From positions 1 through 46,811 of the forward strand of contig JBPBQS010000044.1 of assembly GCA_050920955.1 (NCBI GenBank): a stretch of 46,811 nt of DNA, in the 5' to 3' direction. Of this stretch, positions 33,230 to 42,924 are shown piece after piece. The position numbers and the translations under genes were made by a program. The number at the start of each line of letters is the position of its first letter. Positions within the stretch are counted from its first letter, which is position 1. The DNA is from CAXSEF01 sp050920955 (GTDB taxonomy: Bacteria > Pseudomonadota > Alphaproteobacteria > Acetobacterales > Acetobacteraceae). The notes beneath the pieces are model-generated. The model saw only the letters and a list, made by a program, of their open reading frames with translations. It made no database searches and was not told the DNA's origin.

Positions 33230-33355
33230 AAAGCATGGGCTCTGCCCAAACCCGCAAAGGGTCCGAGGACCCTTTGATCCCACTACTTAAGTAAAGCCAT
33301 CCAAGGGGCTTCCCTTGGCGGAGTCCAGAGGCAGCGCCTCTGGCCTTGCTTCCTT
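33230..33355 (-). repeat. Composite palindromic repeat, copy R9
   Basis: D-C-B-A order: GGGCTCTGCCC, AAAGGGTCCGAGGACCCTTT, a TTAAGTAAAG linker, CCAAGGG/CCCTTGG and CCAGAGGC/GCCTCTGG, ending CCTTGCTTCC. It differs from R8 at only a few positions. Between the regulator and kinase genes of one operon. Confidence 0.92.
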
Positions 33356-33361
33356 CCTGCC

Positions 33362-34039
33362 TCACTCCGCCCGCAGCATGTAGCCGGCGTTGCGCACGGT
33401 GTGGATCAGCGGCGCCCCGAACGGCCGGTCGACCTTCTGCCGCAGCCGCGAGACGTGGACGTCGATCACGTTGGTCTGCGGGTCGAAGTGGTAGTCCCAC
33501 ACGCCCTCCAGCAGCATCGTACGCGTCACGACCTGCCCCGCGTGGCGCATCAGGTACTCCAGCAGCCGGAACTCGCGCGGCTGCAGGTCGATCTTCTGCC
33601 CCGCGCGCTTCACCTGCCGCGACAACAGGTCCATCTCCAGGTCGGCGACCAGCAGGCGCGTCTGCGGCCCGTCGTTCTTGCCGCGCCGCGTCATCGCCTC
33701 GACGCGCGCGAGCAGCTCGGAGAACGCGAACGGCTTGGTGAGGTAGTCGTCGCCCCCGGCCTTGAGCCCGGCGACGCGCTCGTCGACCTGCGCCAGCGCC
33801 GAGAGCAGCAGCACCGGCGTGACGTTGCCCTGACCGCGCAGCGTCTCGAGGATGCGCAGCCCGTCGATGCCCCCCGGCAGCATCCGGTCCAGGATCACCG
33901 CGTCGAACGTCTCCGACACCGCCATGAACAGCCCGTCGCGCCCGTTGTCGGCGTGCTCGACGACGTGGCCCGCCTCGCGCAGCCCCTTCGCCACGAAGCC
34001 CGCCACCGTGGCGTCGTCCTCAACCAGGAGAATACGCAC
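33362..34039 (-). CDS. OmpR-family response regulator
   Basis: 225 aa from GTG 34039 (VRILLVEDDA). The receiver domain has Asp8/Asp9, phosphoacceptor Asp51 (ILDRMLPG) and the Lys in YLTKPFAF. The C-terminal winged helix contains LQPREFRLLEYLMRHAGQVV and DVHVSRLRQKVD. First gene of the operon with the downstream kinase and small exported protein. Targets are not evident. Confidence 0.88.
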   Translation of the reverse strand: MRILLVEDDATVAGFVAKGLREAGHVVEHADNGRDGLFMAVSETFDAVILDRMLPGGIDGLRILETLRGQGNVTPVLLLSALAQVDERVAGLKAGGDDYLTKPFAFSELLARVEAMTRRGKNDGPQTRLLVADLEMDLLSRQVKRAGQKIDLQPREFRLLEYLMRHAGQVVTRTMLLEGVWDYHFDPQTNVIDVHVSRLRQKVDRPFGAPLIHTVRNAGYMLRAE

Positions 34040-34130
34040 TGCCCTGTCCCCTCCGCGCCGGAGGACCATCCCCTACCATACCCGGCGCGCACGGGAAGCA
34101 GGCCGCCCGCCCGCGAAGGCGCCGCCCCGC

Positions 34131-35210
34131 CTACTCCGCCCCGTCGCGCCGCCGCCCGACCGTGACCGCGATGTCGAGCGTCTGCGCACCGCGCCGCACC
34201 GCGAGCTTCACCTCCGACCCCGGGCTGATCGCCGACACCGCGCCGATCAGCCCGCGCGAGGTGTCCACCTTGTCGCCGTTGACCGCGGTGACGACGTCGC
34301 CGCGGTGCAGGCCGCCGCGCGCCGCGGGGCCCTGCGGATCGACGGCCGCAAGCGTCACGCCGGCCCCGTGCCCCGCCGCCTGGTCGGGCACCGACACGCC
34401 GAGCCAGCCGCGGTCCATGCGCCCCTTGTCGCGCAGCACGGCGACGATCGGCTGCACGATCTGGCTGGGAATGGCGAAGCCGATCCCCACCGAGCCGCCG
34501 GTGGGCGAGACGATCGCCGTGTTCACCGCGACCACCTGGCCGTTCATGTTGAACGCGGGGCCGCCGGAGTTGCCGGGATTGATCGGCGCGTCGAGCTGCA
34601 TGAAGTCGTCGAACGGGCCTGCGCCGATGTCGCGCCCGCGCGCCGAGACGATGCCCGCCGTGACCGACGACCCCAGCCCGAACGGGTTGCCCGCCGCCAT
34701 CACCCAGTCGCCGACCTGCACCGCGCGGCTGTCGCCCCAGGCGACGAACGGCAGCGGCTTGTCCGACGTCACCTTGATCACCGCGATGTCCGTCAGCTCG
34801 TCGGTGCCGAGCACCACCGCCGGCAGCTCCGTGCCGTCGATCAGCGAGACCACGATCTTGTCCGCGCGCCCGACCACGTGGTTGTTGGTCACGATCACGC
34901 CGGACGGGTCGATGATGAACCCCGAGCCCGCGCCCATCACCTGCTCGCGCCGCTTCTTCAGCCTGTCGCGGAACGTCTTCTCGAACGGCGTGCCCCGCAC
35001 CTCGGGCGGCATGTCCGCGAGCGCCTCCGCGCCCGACAGGCTCTCCGTCACCGCGATGTTGACCACGGCCGGCACCACGCGCTTGACCAGCGGCGCGAAC
35101 GACAGCGGCCGCATCTCCACCAGCGGCGTGGGCGAGGACTGCGCGCGCACGCCGTTGCACCCGGAGGTGAAGGCCGCTGCGACAAGGAGGAGGGCGGCCG
35201 GCCGGATCAT
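34131..35210 (-). CDS. HtrA/DegP-family serine protease, probable lipoprotein
   Basis: 359 aa. The signal sequence ends in a lipobox TSGC (Cys18), suggesting membrane anchoring in the periplasm. The trypsin-like domain has His111 (TNNHVV), Asp141 (LTDIAV) and Ser215 (PGNSGGP). One PDZ domain follows (GWLGVSVPD to the end) rather than two. It degrades or holds misfolded envelope proteins in the family. ATG 35210 was chosen because it gives a normal lipoprotein signal; ATG 35252 would add 14 residues. It lies near a two-component system on the same strand. Confidence 0.88.
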   Translation of the reverse strand: MIRPAALLLVAAAFTSGCNGVRAQSSPTPLVEMRPLSFAPLVKRVVPAVVNIAVTESLSGAEALADMPPEVRGTPFEKTFRDRLKKRREQVMGAGSGFIIDPSGVIVTNNHVVGRADKIVVSLIDGTELPAVVLGTDELTDIAVIKVTSDKPLPFVAWGDSRAVQVGDWVMAAGNPFGLGSSVTAGIVSARGRDIGAGPFDDFMQLDAPINPGNSGGPAFNMNGQVVAVNTAIVSPTGGSVGIGFAIPSQIVQPIVAVLRDKGRMDRGWLGVSVPDQAAGHGAGVTLAAVDPQGPAARGGLHRGDVVTAVNGDKVDTSRGLIGAVSAISPGSEVKLAVRRGAQTLDIAVTVGRRRDGAE

Positions 35211-35255
35211 GCTGTGCACCAGGTGGAGAAGGCGATAACGCCCCGCTGACATTGC

Positions 35256-35278
35256 ACTTGTTCCCGCCCCCAACAAGT
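35256..35278. promoter_or_regulatory. Inverted repeat upstream of the HtrA gene
   Basis: ACTTGTT and AACAAGT separated by nine C/G-rich bases, about 50-70 bases before the protease start. On the - strand it contains GGGAAC, which resembles an ECF-sigma -35 element, but no well-spaced -10 is seen. Confidence 0.35.
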
Positions 35279-35423
35279 TAAGCAGGCACCCCCGAGGCCC
35301 ACCCCCTGTGTCGGACGGGTCGCATCCGTGTCCCTGCCGCCACAGTCGCAGGTTGTGGGCGACCGGCAGATCCGCGCCGACGCCACGCCTTTCCGGACAC
35401 CGCCCCGCCGGGCGAGACAACCG

Positions 35424-37874
35424 TCAGGGTGCGGTCGCGGGGTACTCGGGCCAGTCGTGCCGCGGATACCGCCCGCGCATCTCGCGCCGCACCTCCGCCC
35501 AGCTCCCGGCCCAGAACCCCGCCAGGTCCGCGGTGATCGCCACCGGCCGCCCCGCCGGCGACAGCAGCGCGAGCTGCAGCGCCACCCGCCCCCCCGCCAG
35601 CAGCGGCGACGTGCCCAGCCCGTAGAACGCCTGCGCCCGCGCCGCCGCCACCGGCACCGGCTGCGCATAGTCCACCGCCGCCCGCCCCCCCGGCAGCGCC
35701 AGGTGCGTCGGCAGCTCGCGGTCCAGCCGCGCCGCCGCCTCCCACCCCAGCCGCGCCCGCAGCGCCGCCACCAGGTCCAGCCCCGCCAGCTCCGCGAGCC
35801 GCGACATCCCGTGCAGATACCCCGCGAGCCATTCCTGCACCTCCGCCGCCAGCGCCGCGTCGCCCAGGTCCGCGACCGCCGGGTCGATCCCGCGCAGCCA
35901 CGCCGCCCGCGCCTGCATCTGTCGCGCCGGCTCCGTCCACGGCAGCGCGTCCAGCCGCCGCGCCACCGCGTCCGCGAGCGCCGCCGCCGTGCGCCCCGGG
36001 TCCGCCGCCACCACGCGGTCCTCCAGCACCAGCGCGCCCAGCCGCCTGCGCCTGCGCGACAGCACCGCCCCGCTGGCCGGGTCGAACCCGTCGTCCAGCG
36101 TCTCCGTCACCGCGTCGCGCAGCACCGCCGGCAGCGCGTCCGGGTCCAGCGCTGCCGCCAGCCGTATCTGCGACGACGTCCGCACCTCCAGCGCCCCCAC
36201 CGCGAGCAGCCTGGCCTCCGACAGCGGGTCCGTGCGCGGCAGCTTCGCCCCGCCGCCGCCCGACAGCCGGAACGCCCCCGGCTCGCCCCGCCGCTGCGCC
36301 ACCCGGTCCGGGAACGCCGCCGCCAGCAGGTGCGCCGGATCGCCCTCCGGCTCCGCGTTGCTGCGCAGCCGCCGCCGGTACTGCGCCGCCCCCCGCCGTA
36401 TCCGCGACAGCGCCCCTCGGTCCACCGCCAGCCCCGGCGGCTCCACCCCCGCGAGCAGCCCGAGCCGCAGCCCGATCTCCGCCGACGGCGCCTGCCGCGA
36501 ATCCAGCGAGCGCAGCGGATCGCGCTCCTCCAGCAGCGCGGCGATGTCCGCCGCCATCGCCGCCTCGCCCGCCCCCTCCGCCGCCAGCATCATCGCCGCC
36601 AGCCGCGGGTGCGCCCCAAGCCCCGCCATCCGCCGCCCCCGCGCCGTGATCCGCCCCTCCGCCAACGCCCCCAGCATCTCCAGCAGCGCCCCCGCCGCCG
36701 CCAGCGGCCCCGCCGGCGGCGGATCGGCGAACGGCAGCGCCCCCGGCTCCGTCCCCCACGCCGCGCAGTCCAGCCGCAGCCCCGACAGCTCCGCCTCCAG
36801 GATCTCCGGCCGGTCGAACGGCGGCAGCCCCCGGTGCAGCGCCTCCGTCCACAGCCGCACCGCCACCCCCGGCCCCTCGCGCCCCGACCGCCCTGCGCGC
36901 TGCGTCGCCGCCGCCCGGCTGATCCGCACCGTCGCCAGCCGCGTCAGCCCCGTCGCCGCATCCAGCCGCGGCGCCCGCCGCCACCCCCCGTCCACCACGA
37001 TCCGCACGCCGGGCACCGTCAGCGACGTCTCCGCGATCGACGTCGCCAGCACCACCCGCCGCCGCCCGTCCGCGTCCGGCCGCAGCGCCAGGTCCTGCGT
37101 CGCCGGCGGCAGCTCCCCGTGCAGCGGCAGCACCACCGCCCCGCACCCCGCCAGCGCCTGCTCCGCCCGCCGGATCTCCCCCATCCCCGGCAGGAACGCG
37201 AGCACGTCCCCCTGATGCTCCGCCAGCGCCGCCCGCACCGCCCCCGCCACCGCGTCCGGCAGCTCCCGCGGGTTCGCGACGTCCCGCTTCGCGTGCGTCA
37301 CCTCGACCGGAAAGCTCCGCCCCGCGCTCTCGACGACCGGCGCCCCCAGCATCTCCGACAGCCGCGCCCCGTCCGCCGTCGCCGACATCGCCAGGATGCG
37401 CAGCTCCGGCCGCAGCTCCCGCTGCAGGTCCAGGCAGAACGCCAGCGCCAGGTCCGCGTCGAGCGCCCGCTCGTGCACCTCGTCGAACAGCACCGCGTCC
37501 GTGTCCTCGAGCCCCGGGTCCCCGAGCAGCCGCCGCACCAGCAGCCCCTCGGTCACGACCTCCACCCGCGTCGCCTCCGACACCGCGCTGTCCAGCCGCG
37601 TGCGGAACCCCACCGTCCGCCCCACCGGCTCGCCCAGCAGGAACGCCATCCGCGTCGCCGCCGCCCGCGCCGCCAGCCTGCGCGGCTCCAGCACCACGAT
37701 CCGCCCGCCCCGCCGCCAGGGCGCCTCCTCCGCCGTCGCGCGCAGCAGCGCCAGCGGCACCAGCGTCGTCTTGCCCGCACCGGGAGGCGCCACCAGCACG
37801 GCGTTCGGCCGCTCCGCCAGCCGCGCCAGCAGCTCGGGTAGAACCTCGGCGACGGGAAGGTCGGGGAACGTCAT
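35424..37874 (-). CDS. hrpB: ATP-dependent helicase HrpB
   Basis: 816-aa DEAH-family helicase. Walker A APPGAGKTT is at 29-37, the DEVH box (FDEVHERALDADLAL) follows at about 130, SAT motif AMSATADG, then helicase C with TSIAETSLTVPGVRIVVDGG and RAGRSGREGPGVAVRLW. HA2 and the HrpB-specific C-terminal region end in PRHDWPEYP, a typical HrpB ending. ATG 37874 chosen. Its cellular role is poorly defined. It stands apart from neighbours by repeat R10 and a 170-base gap. Confidence 0.93.
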   Translation of the reverse strand: MTFPDLPVAEVLPELLARLAERPNAVLVAPPGAGKTTLVPLALLRATAEEAPWRRGGRIVVLEPRRLAARAAATRMAFLLGEPVGRTVGFRTRLDSAVSEATRVEVVTEGLLVRRLLGDPGLEDTDAVLFDEVHERALDADLALAFCLDLQRELRPELRILAMSATADGARLSEMLGAPVVESAGRSFPVEVTHAKRDVANPRELPDAVAGAVRAALAEHQGDVLAFLPGMGEIRRAEQALAGCGAVVLPLHGELPPATQDLALRPDADGRRRVVLATSIAETSLTVPGVRIVVDGGWRRAPRLDAATGLTRLATVRISRAAATQRAGRSGREGPGVAVRLWTEALHRGLPPFDRPEILEAELSGLRLDCAAWGTEPGALPFADPPPAGPLAAAGALLEMLGALAEGRITARGRRMAGLGAHPRLAAMMLAAEGAGEAAMAADIAALLEERDPLRSLDSRQAPSAEIGLRLGLLAGVEPPGLAVDRGALSRIRRGAAQYRRRLRSNAEPEGDPAHLLAAAFPDRVAQRRGEPGAFRLSGGGGAKLPRTDPLSEARLLAVGALEVRTSSQIRLAAALDPDALPAVLRDAVTETLDDGFDPASGAVLSRRRRRLGALVLEDRVVAADPGRTAAALADAVARRLDALPWTEPARQMQARAAWLRGIDPAVADLGDAALAAEVQEWLAGYLHGMSRLAELAGLDLVAALRARLGWEAAARLDRELPTHLALPGGRAAVDYAQPVPVAAARAQAFYGLGTSPLLAGGRVALQLALLSPAGRPVAITADLAGFWAGSWAEVRREMRGRYPRHDWPEYPATAP

Positions 37875-37885
37875 GACGCGGCAGA

Positions 37886-37960
37886 GGCAAGGCAAGGCCA
37901 GAGGCTCTGCCTCTGGACTCCGCCAAAGGCTCGCCTTTGGAATCCACTACTCAAGGAAAC
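37886..37960 (+). repeat. Composite palindromic repeat, partial copy R10
   Basis: Starts GGCAAGGCAAGG; hairpin A CCAGAGGCTCTGCCTCTGG and hairpin B CCAAAGGCTCGCCTTTGG, then breaks off at CTACTCAAGG. Modules C and D are missing. Confidence 0.88.
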
Positions 37961-37992
37961 ACTCAGGACAGACCGGGGCAGGGCACGTCCGC

Positions 37993-38412
37993 TCAGAAGA
38001 ACCCCGGCCCGAACCCGCCCCAAGCCCCCCAGCCGAAGCCGCCGCCATACCCGAACTGGCTCGCCTCGACCTGCTCGTCCGCCAGCCGCTGCTGCAGCCG
38101 CTCCTGCTGGTAGCGCCCGAACGCCCCCTGGCCCCCGACATACAGGCACTTGCACACCAGCGGGTCGGCGTAGAGGTACGCGACCTTGTCCTCGTTGAAC
38201 CGCTGCACCAGCCGGTTCGGCGGCAGGCCCGCGAGCGCACCCTGCCTCTCGGGAGTATCCGCCGGCCGCACCACGAAGCCCGCCGCCGCCAGCATGTTCT
38301 CCTGCTCGCCCACCGCCTGCTGCGCGCTGATGCAGCCCGAAAGGCTCCCGACGGCCACCACCGCCGCGATCCAGGCAAGACGCGGGGCCGCAAAAGGCGC
38401 TGGGTTTGACAC
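37993..38412 (-). CDS. Small lipoprotein of unknown function
   Basis: 139 aa from GTG 38412, with GGAG nine bases upstream. The signal sequence ends in the lipobox LSGC (Cys27). The body has a KVAYLYADPLVCKCLYVGGQGAF stretch with a CxC pair and a helical Gln/Arg-rich part; the tail is Gly/Phe/Trp-rich. I do not recognise a family. It is divergent from the DsbD-like gene. Confidence 0.65.
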   Translation of the reverse strand: MSNPAPFAAPRLAWIAAVVAVGSLSGCISAQQAVGEQENMLAAAGFVVRPADTPERQGALAGLPPNRLVQRFNEDKVAYLYADPLVCKCLYVGGQGAFGRYQQERLQQRLADEQVEASQFGYGGGFGWGAWGGFGPGFF

Positions 38413-38557
38413 GGCGGCTGCTCCGATGGTGTGTCCGTCGCCACGACGCGCCCGGACAGGGCAAGGCCGGAAGCTGGCGCGCCTCGCCCTCCGGCACAAG
38501 ATGATCCCGCACGGGCCGCGGCCCCGACACAGGCGCCCCGGCGCAAAGGAAATGCGG

Positions 38558-40636
38558 ATGGCCCCAGCAAACGGCGTCTCCCGGCACGCCCGCCACCTCG
38601 CGGCCGCCGCCACGCTCCTCCTCGCCCTCGCCCCCCCCGCCGCCGCCGCCGAAAGCGCGCCCGTCACCAGCGCCCGCGTGACCGCCACCCTGGTCAGCGA
38701 CACCGACGCCTACGCCCCCGAGCGCCCCTTCCACCTGGCGCTCCGCCTGCGCATGGCCCCCGGCTGGCACACCTACTGGACCAACCCCGGCGACGCCGGC
38801 GCCCCCACCACCCTCGCCCTCACCCTCCCGCAGGGCCTCCAGGCCTCCCCCGTCGCCTGGCCCGCCCCCGAGCGCCTGCTCGAAGGCGACCTCGCCGCCT
38901 ACGCCTACACCGGCGACCTCCTCCTCCCCGTCACCGTGACCGGCCCCGCCACCGGCCCGCTCCCCCTGCGCGCCCACGCCGAATGGCTGGTGTGCTCGAC
39001 CCTCTGCGTCCCCGAATCCGGCGACTTCGCCCTCGACCTCCCCCCCGGCACCGGCGCCCCGTCCCCCCAATCCCCCCTGTTCGCCGCCGCCGCCGCCCGC
39101 ACGCCCGCCCCCTCGCCCTTCCTGGCGCACGTCTCCCCCGACGGCACCCTCTCCCTCTCCGGCCGCGAGATCGCCCCCGCCTCCGTCAGCGACGCCTACT
39201 TCTTCCCCTCCGCCCCCGCCCTTCTGACCCAGTCCGCCCCCCAGCCCCTCTCCGTCCGGGACGGCGCCCTGACCCTTCGCCTCCCCGTCGCCCCCGCCTT
39301 CGACGCCAAGGCCGGCCTCGGCGGCGTCCTCCAGCTCACCGACGCCCACGGCGGAAAAACCTGGCTCGACATCGCCGCCACCCCCGGCCCCGCGCCCACC
39401 TCGGCGCCCTCCGCCGGCCTCCTGCGCGCCCTGCTCCTCGCCTTCGCCGGCGGCCTGGTCCTGAACCTGATGCCCTGCGTCTTCCCCGTGCTCGCGATGA
39501 AGGCCATGGCCCTGGCCCGCCTCTCCGGCGCCTCCCACACCGAGGTCCGCCGCCAGGCCGCCGGCTACACCCTCGGCGTGCTCGCCGCCTTCGCCGCCCT
39601 GGGCGCCACCATGCTCGCCCTGCGCGGCGCCGGCGCCGCCGCCGGCTGGGGCTTCCAGTTCCAGTCCCCCGTCTTCGTCACCCTGACCGCCTGGGTGCTG
39701 TTCGCCGTCGGCCTCGGCCTGTCCGGCGTCTTCACCCCCGTCACCGGCCTGGAGGGCGTGGGGCAGGGCCTCGCCTCCCGCGGCGGCCTGCTCGGCAGCG
39801 TTTTCACCGGCCTGCTCGCCGTGCTGGTCGCCACGCCCTGCACCGCCCCGTTCATGGGCGCCGCCATCGCCGCCGCCTTCGCCGCTCCCCCCGCGCTCGC
39901 GATGGCGGTCTTCCTCGCCATGGGCCTCGGCCTCGCCGCCCCCACCGTGCTCCTCGCCGCCGCCCCCGGCCTGGCGCGCGCCCTGCCGCGCCCCGGCGCC
40001 TGGATGGACGTCCTCAAGCAGGCGCTCGCCTTCCCGATGTACGCCGCCGCCGCCTGGCTCGCCTGGGTCGTCGCCGAGGAGGCCGGCCCCCCCGGCGTCA
40101 TGGCCTGCCTCGCCGGTGCCGTCGCCCTCGCCTTCGCCGCCTGGGCCTGGGGCACCTCGCGCCCCGCCCGCCCCGCCGCCCGCCGAACCGGCGCCACCGC
40201 AGCCCTCCTGGGCGCGTGCGCCGCCGCCGCCATCCTCGTCTCCCTCGCCCGCCTCCCCCCCGCCACGGCCGCCAACGCCGCCGAGGCCGCCGCCGACGGC
40301 TCCGAGCCCTTCTCCACCGCCCGCCTCGACACGCTGCGCGCCCAGGGCCGTCCGGTGTTCGTCGACATGACCGCCGCCTGGTGCTTCACCTGCCTGGTCA
40401 ACGAGCGCGTCGCCCTGTCGCCGCAGCCCGTCCGCGACGCCTTCGCGAAGCGCGACGTGGCCTACCTGAAGGGCGACTGGACCCGCCAGGACCCGCAGAT
40501 CACCGCCTTCCTGCGCGAGCACGGCCGCGACGGCGTCCCGCTCTACGTGTTCTACCCCGCGGGCGGCGCCCCCCCGAGCGTCCTCCCGCAGATCCTGACC
40601 CCCTCGGGCGTCCTGGACGCGCTGACGCAGGGCTGA
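38558..40636 (+). CDS. DsbD/ScsB-like thiol:disulfide interchange protein
   Basis: 692 aa. Signal peptide to about residue 30; an N-terminal periplasmic domain with a CSTLCVP cysteine pair; a CcdA-like membrane domain with eight or so helices and the redox Cys in NLMPCVFP and ATPCTAP; a C-terminal thioredoxin domain with AAWCFTC. It moves electrons from cytoplasmic thioredoxin to the periplasm. ATG 38558 has AAAGGA seven bases upstream; ATG 38552 is too close to it. The large N-terminal domain is more like ScsB than E. coli DsbD. Confidence 0.88.
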   Translation: MAPANGVSRHARHLAAAATLLLALAPPAAAAESAPVTSARVTATLVSDTDAYAPERPFHLALRLRMAPGWHTYWTNPGDAGAPTTLALTLPQGLQASPVAWPAPERLLEGDLAAYAYTGDLLLPVTVTGPATGPLPLRAHAEWLVCSTLCVPESGDFALDLPPGTGAPSPQSPLFAAAAARTPAPSPFLAHVSPDGTLSLSGREIAPASVSDAYFFPSAPALLTQSAPQPLSVRDGALTLRLPVAPAFDAKAGLGGVLQLTDAHGGKTWLDIAATPGPAPTSAPSAGLLRALLLAFAGGLVLNLMPCVFPVLAMKAMALARLSGASHTEVRRQAAGYTLGVLAAFAALGATMLALRGAGAAAGWGFQFQSPVFVTLTAWVLFAVGLGLSGVFTPVTGLEGVGQGLASRGGLLGSVFTGLLAVLVATPCTAPFMGAAIAAAFAAPPALAMAVFLAMGLGLAAPTVLLAAAPGLARALPRPGAWMDVLKQALAFPMYAAAAWLAWVVAEEAGPPGVMACLAGAVALAFAAWAWGTSRPARPAARRTGATAALLGACAAAAILVSLARLPPATAANAAEAAADGSEPFSTARLDTLRAQGRPVFVDMTAAWCFTCLVNERVALSPQPVRDAFAKRDVAYLKGDWTRQDPQITAFLREHGRDGVPLYVFYPAGGAPPSVLPQILTPSGVLDALTQG

Positions 40637-40762
40637 AAGCAAGCATGGGCTCTGCCCAAACCCGCCAGGGGCGAGCCGCCCCTGGACCGGCGCTTACTTA
40701 AGTAACGCGTTCCAAGGGCGCAGCCTTTGGCGGAGTTTGAGGCAGCGCCTCAACCTTGCTTG
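40637..40762 (-). repeat. Composite palindromic repeat, copy R11
   Basis: D-C-B-A order: GGGCTCTGCCC, CCAGGGGCG/CGCCCCTGG in place of the AAAGGG hairpin, the TTACTTAAGTAACG linker, an imperfect CCAAGGGC/GCCTTTGG, and TTGAGGC/GCCTCAA, ending CCTTGCTTGCC. Between convergent genes. Confidence 0.9.
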
Positions 40763-40763
40763 C

Positions 40764-41522
<759 letters not shown>

Positions 41523-41532
41523 GGTGGCTCCG

Positions 41533-41695
41533 GAAGGAAGGCCAGGGCTCTGCCCTGGACCCGCTGGGGGCAGCGCCCCCAGACCCGCATCTCAAGGGGC
41601 CCGGGCACGCCGGCGCGGTCTTTCTTAGGTACGAGGTTCCAAGGACTTGTCCTTGGCGGAGTCCAGAGGCAGAGCCTCTGGCCTTGCTTCCTTCC
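41533..41695. repeat. Composite palindromic repeat, copy R12
   Basis: Longest copy: GGAAGGAAGG start, CCAGGGCTCTGCCCTGG, CTGGGGGC/GCCCCCAG, a spacer with TTTCTTAGGTACGAGG, CCAAGGAC/GTCCTTGG and CCAGAGGCAGAGCCTCTGG, ending CCTTGCTTCC. It lies inside the transporter operon between aapM and aapP. Confidence 0.9.
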
Positions 41696-41701
41696 TGGCC
41701 T

Positions 41702-42919
41702 TCACCGCCGCGCCGCCTTCGCGAACTGCGTCTCCAGCGAGCGGCTGTAGCGCGCCATGGCGAAGCAGAACACGAAGTAGATCGCGGCGAGCACCAGGTA
41801 GATCTCGGTGGCGAATCCCTGCCAGACGGGGTCGGCGAGCGCCACGGTGCCTGCGGTCAGCAGGTCGAAGATGCCGATGATCAGCACCAGGCTGGTGTCC
41901 TTGAAGAACCCGATGAAGGTGTTGACCAGCGGCGGGATCACCAGGCGCAGCGCCTGCGGCAGGATGATCAGCCGCATCTTGCGCCAGTACGACAGCCCGA
42001 GCGCGTCGGCCGCCTCCGCCTGCCCCTTGGGCAGCGCCTGCAGCCCGCCGCGCACGACCTCGGCGAGATAGGCGCCGGCGAACAGGATGATCGCGACTTG
42101 GGCGCGCAGCAGCTTGTCCGGGTTCAGCCCCTGCGGCATGAACAGCGGGAACAGCACGCTCGCCATGAACAGCAGGCTGATGAGCGGCACGCCGCGGATC
42201 AGCTCGACGTATCCCACGCACAGGATGCGCACCGCCGGCATGCCCCGCGAGCGCCGCCCGAGCGCCACCAGCACCGACAGCGGGAACGCGAACACCAGCC
42301 CGAACGTCGCCAGGATCAGCGTGAGCGGCAGCCCGCCCCACTGGTCCGTGCCGACGGCGGAGAGCCCCGGCACCCCGCCCCACATCAGCACCACGACCGC
42401 GACCAGCACGGCGACCCACGCGTACGCCAGCTCGCGCCGCCACAGCCGCCGCCACGCGGACGCCGCGTACAGCCCCACGAACAGCACGACCACCAGCGCC
42501 GGGCGCCACTGCTCGTCGAACGGGTAGCGCCCGAACAGGATGAACCGCCACTTCTCGCCGATCACCGCCCAGCACGCGCCCGCGCCCTGCAGCCTGCGGC
42601 ACACCGTGCTGTCCGGCCCGGCGGCCGTCTGCGGCACGCTCCACACGGCGCGCACCACGGCCCACTCGATGAAGCCGAACGCGAGCCGCAGGATGATCGC
42701 GCCCAGCACCAGCGTCACCGCCGTGCTCGCCCACGACCCGAACAGGTTCGCACGCGCCCACGCCACCGGCCCCACGCCCGCCACGCGCGGCTGCGCCATC
42801 GCCGGCGTCACCAGCCCGACCGCGGCCGGCGCCCCGGCGATCGAGGACACCGGCGACGCGCCCGCGGGGCCGGCGCCGATGTCGGGCGCGATGGCGGCGT
42901 CGTCGCGCGAAGGGTCCAT
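41702..42919 (-). CDS. aapM: Polar amino-acid ABC transporter permease (AapM type)
   Basis: 405-aa membrane protein. A Pro/Ala-rich N-terminus and several helices are followed by the conserved permease core with the EAA loop (EAADALGLSYWRKMRLIILPQALR). The large size with extra N-terminal helices is typical for AapM rather than GlnP. ATG 42919 lies five bases after the aapQ stop. It forms the pore with AapQ in the inner membrane. Confidence 0.9.
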   Translation of the reverse strand: MDPSRDDAAIAPDIGAGPAGASPVSSIAGAPAAVGLVTPAMAQPRVAGVGPVAWARANLFGSWASTAVTLVLGAIILRLAFGFIEWAVVRAVWSVPQTAAGPDSTVCRRLQGAGACWAVIGEKWRFILFGRYPFDEQWRPALVVVLFVGLYAASAWRRLWRRELAYAWVAVLVAVVVLMWGGVPGLSAVGTDQWGGLPLTLILATFGLVFAFPLSVLVALGRRSRGMPAVRILCVGYVELIRGVPLISLLFMASVLFPLFMPQGLNPDKLLRAQVAIILFAGAYLAEVVRGGLQALPKGQAEAADALGLSYWRKMRLIILPQALRLVIPPLVNTFIGFFKDTSLVLIIGIFDLLTAGTVALADPVWQGFATEIYLVLAAIYFVFCFAMARYSRSLETQFAKAARR

Positions 42920-42924
42920 CGGGC

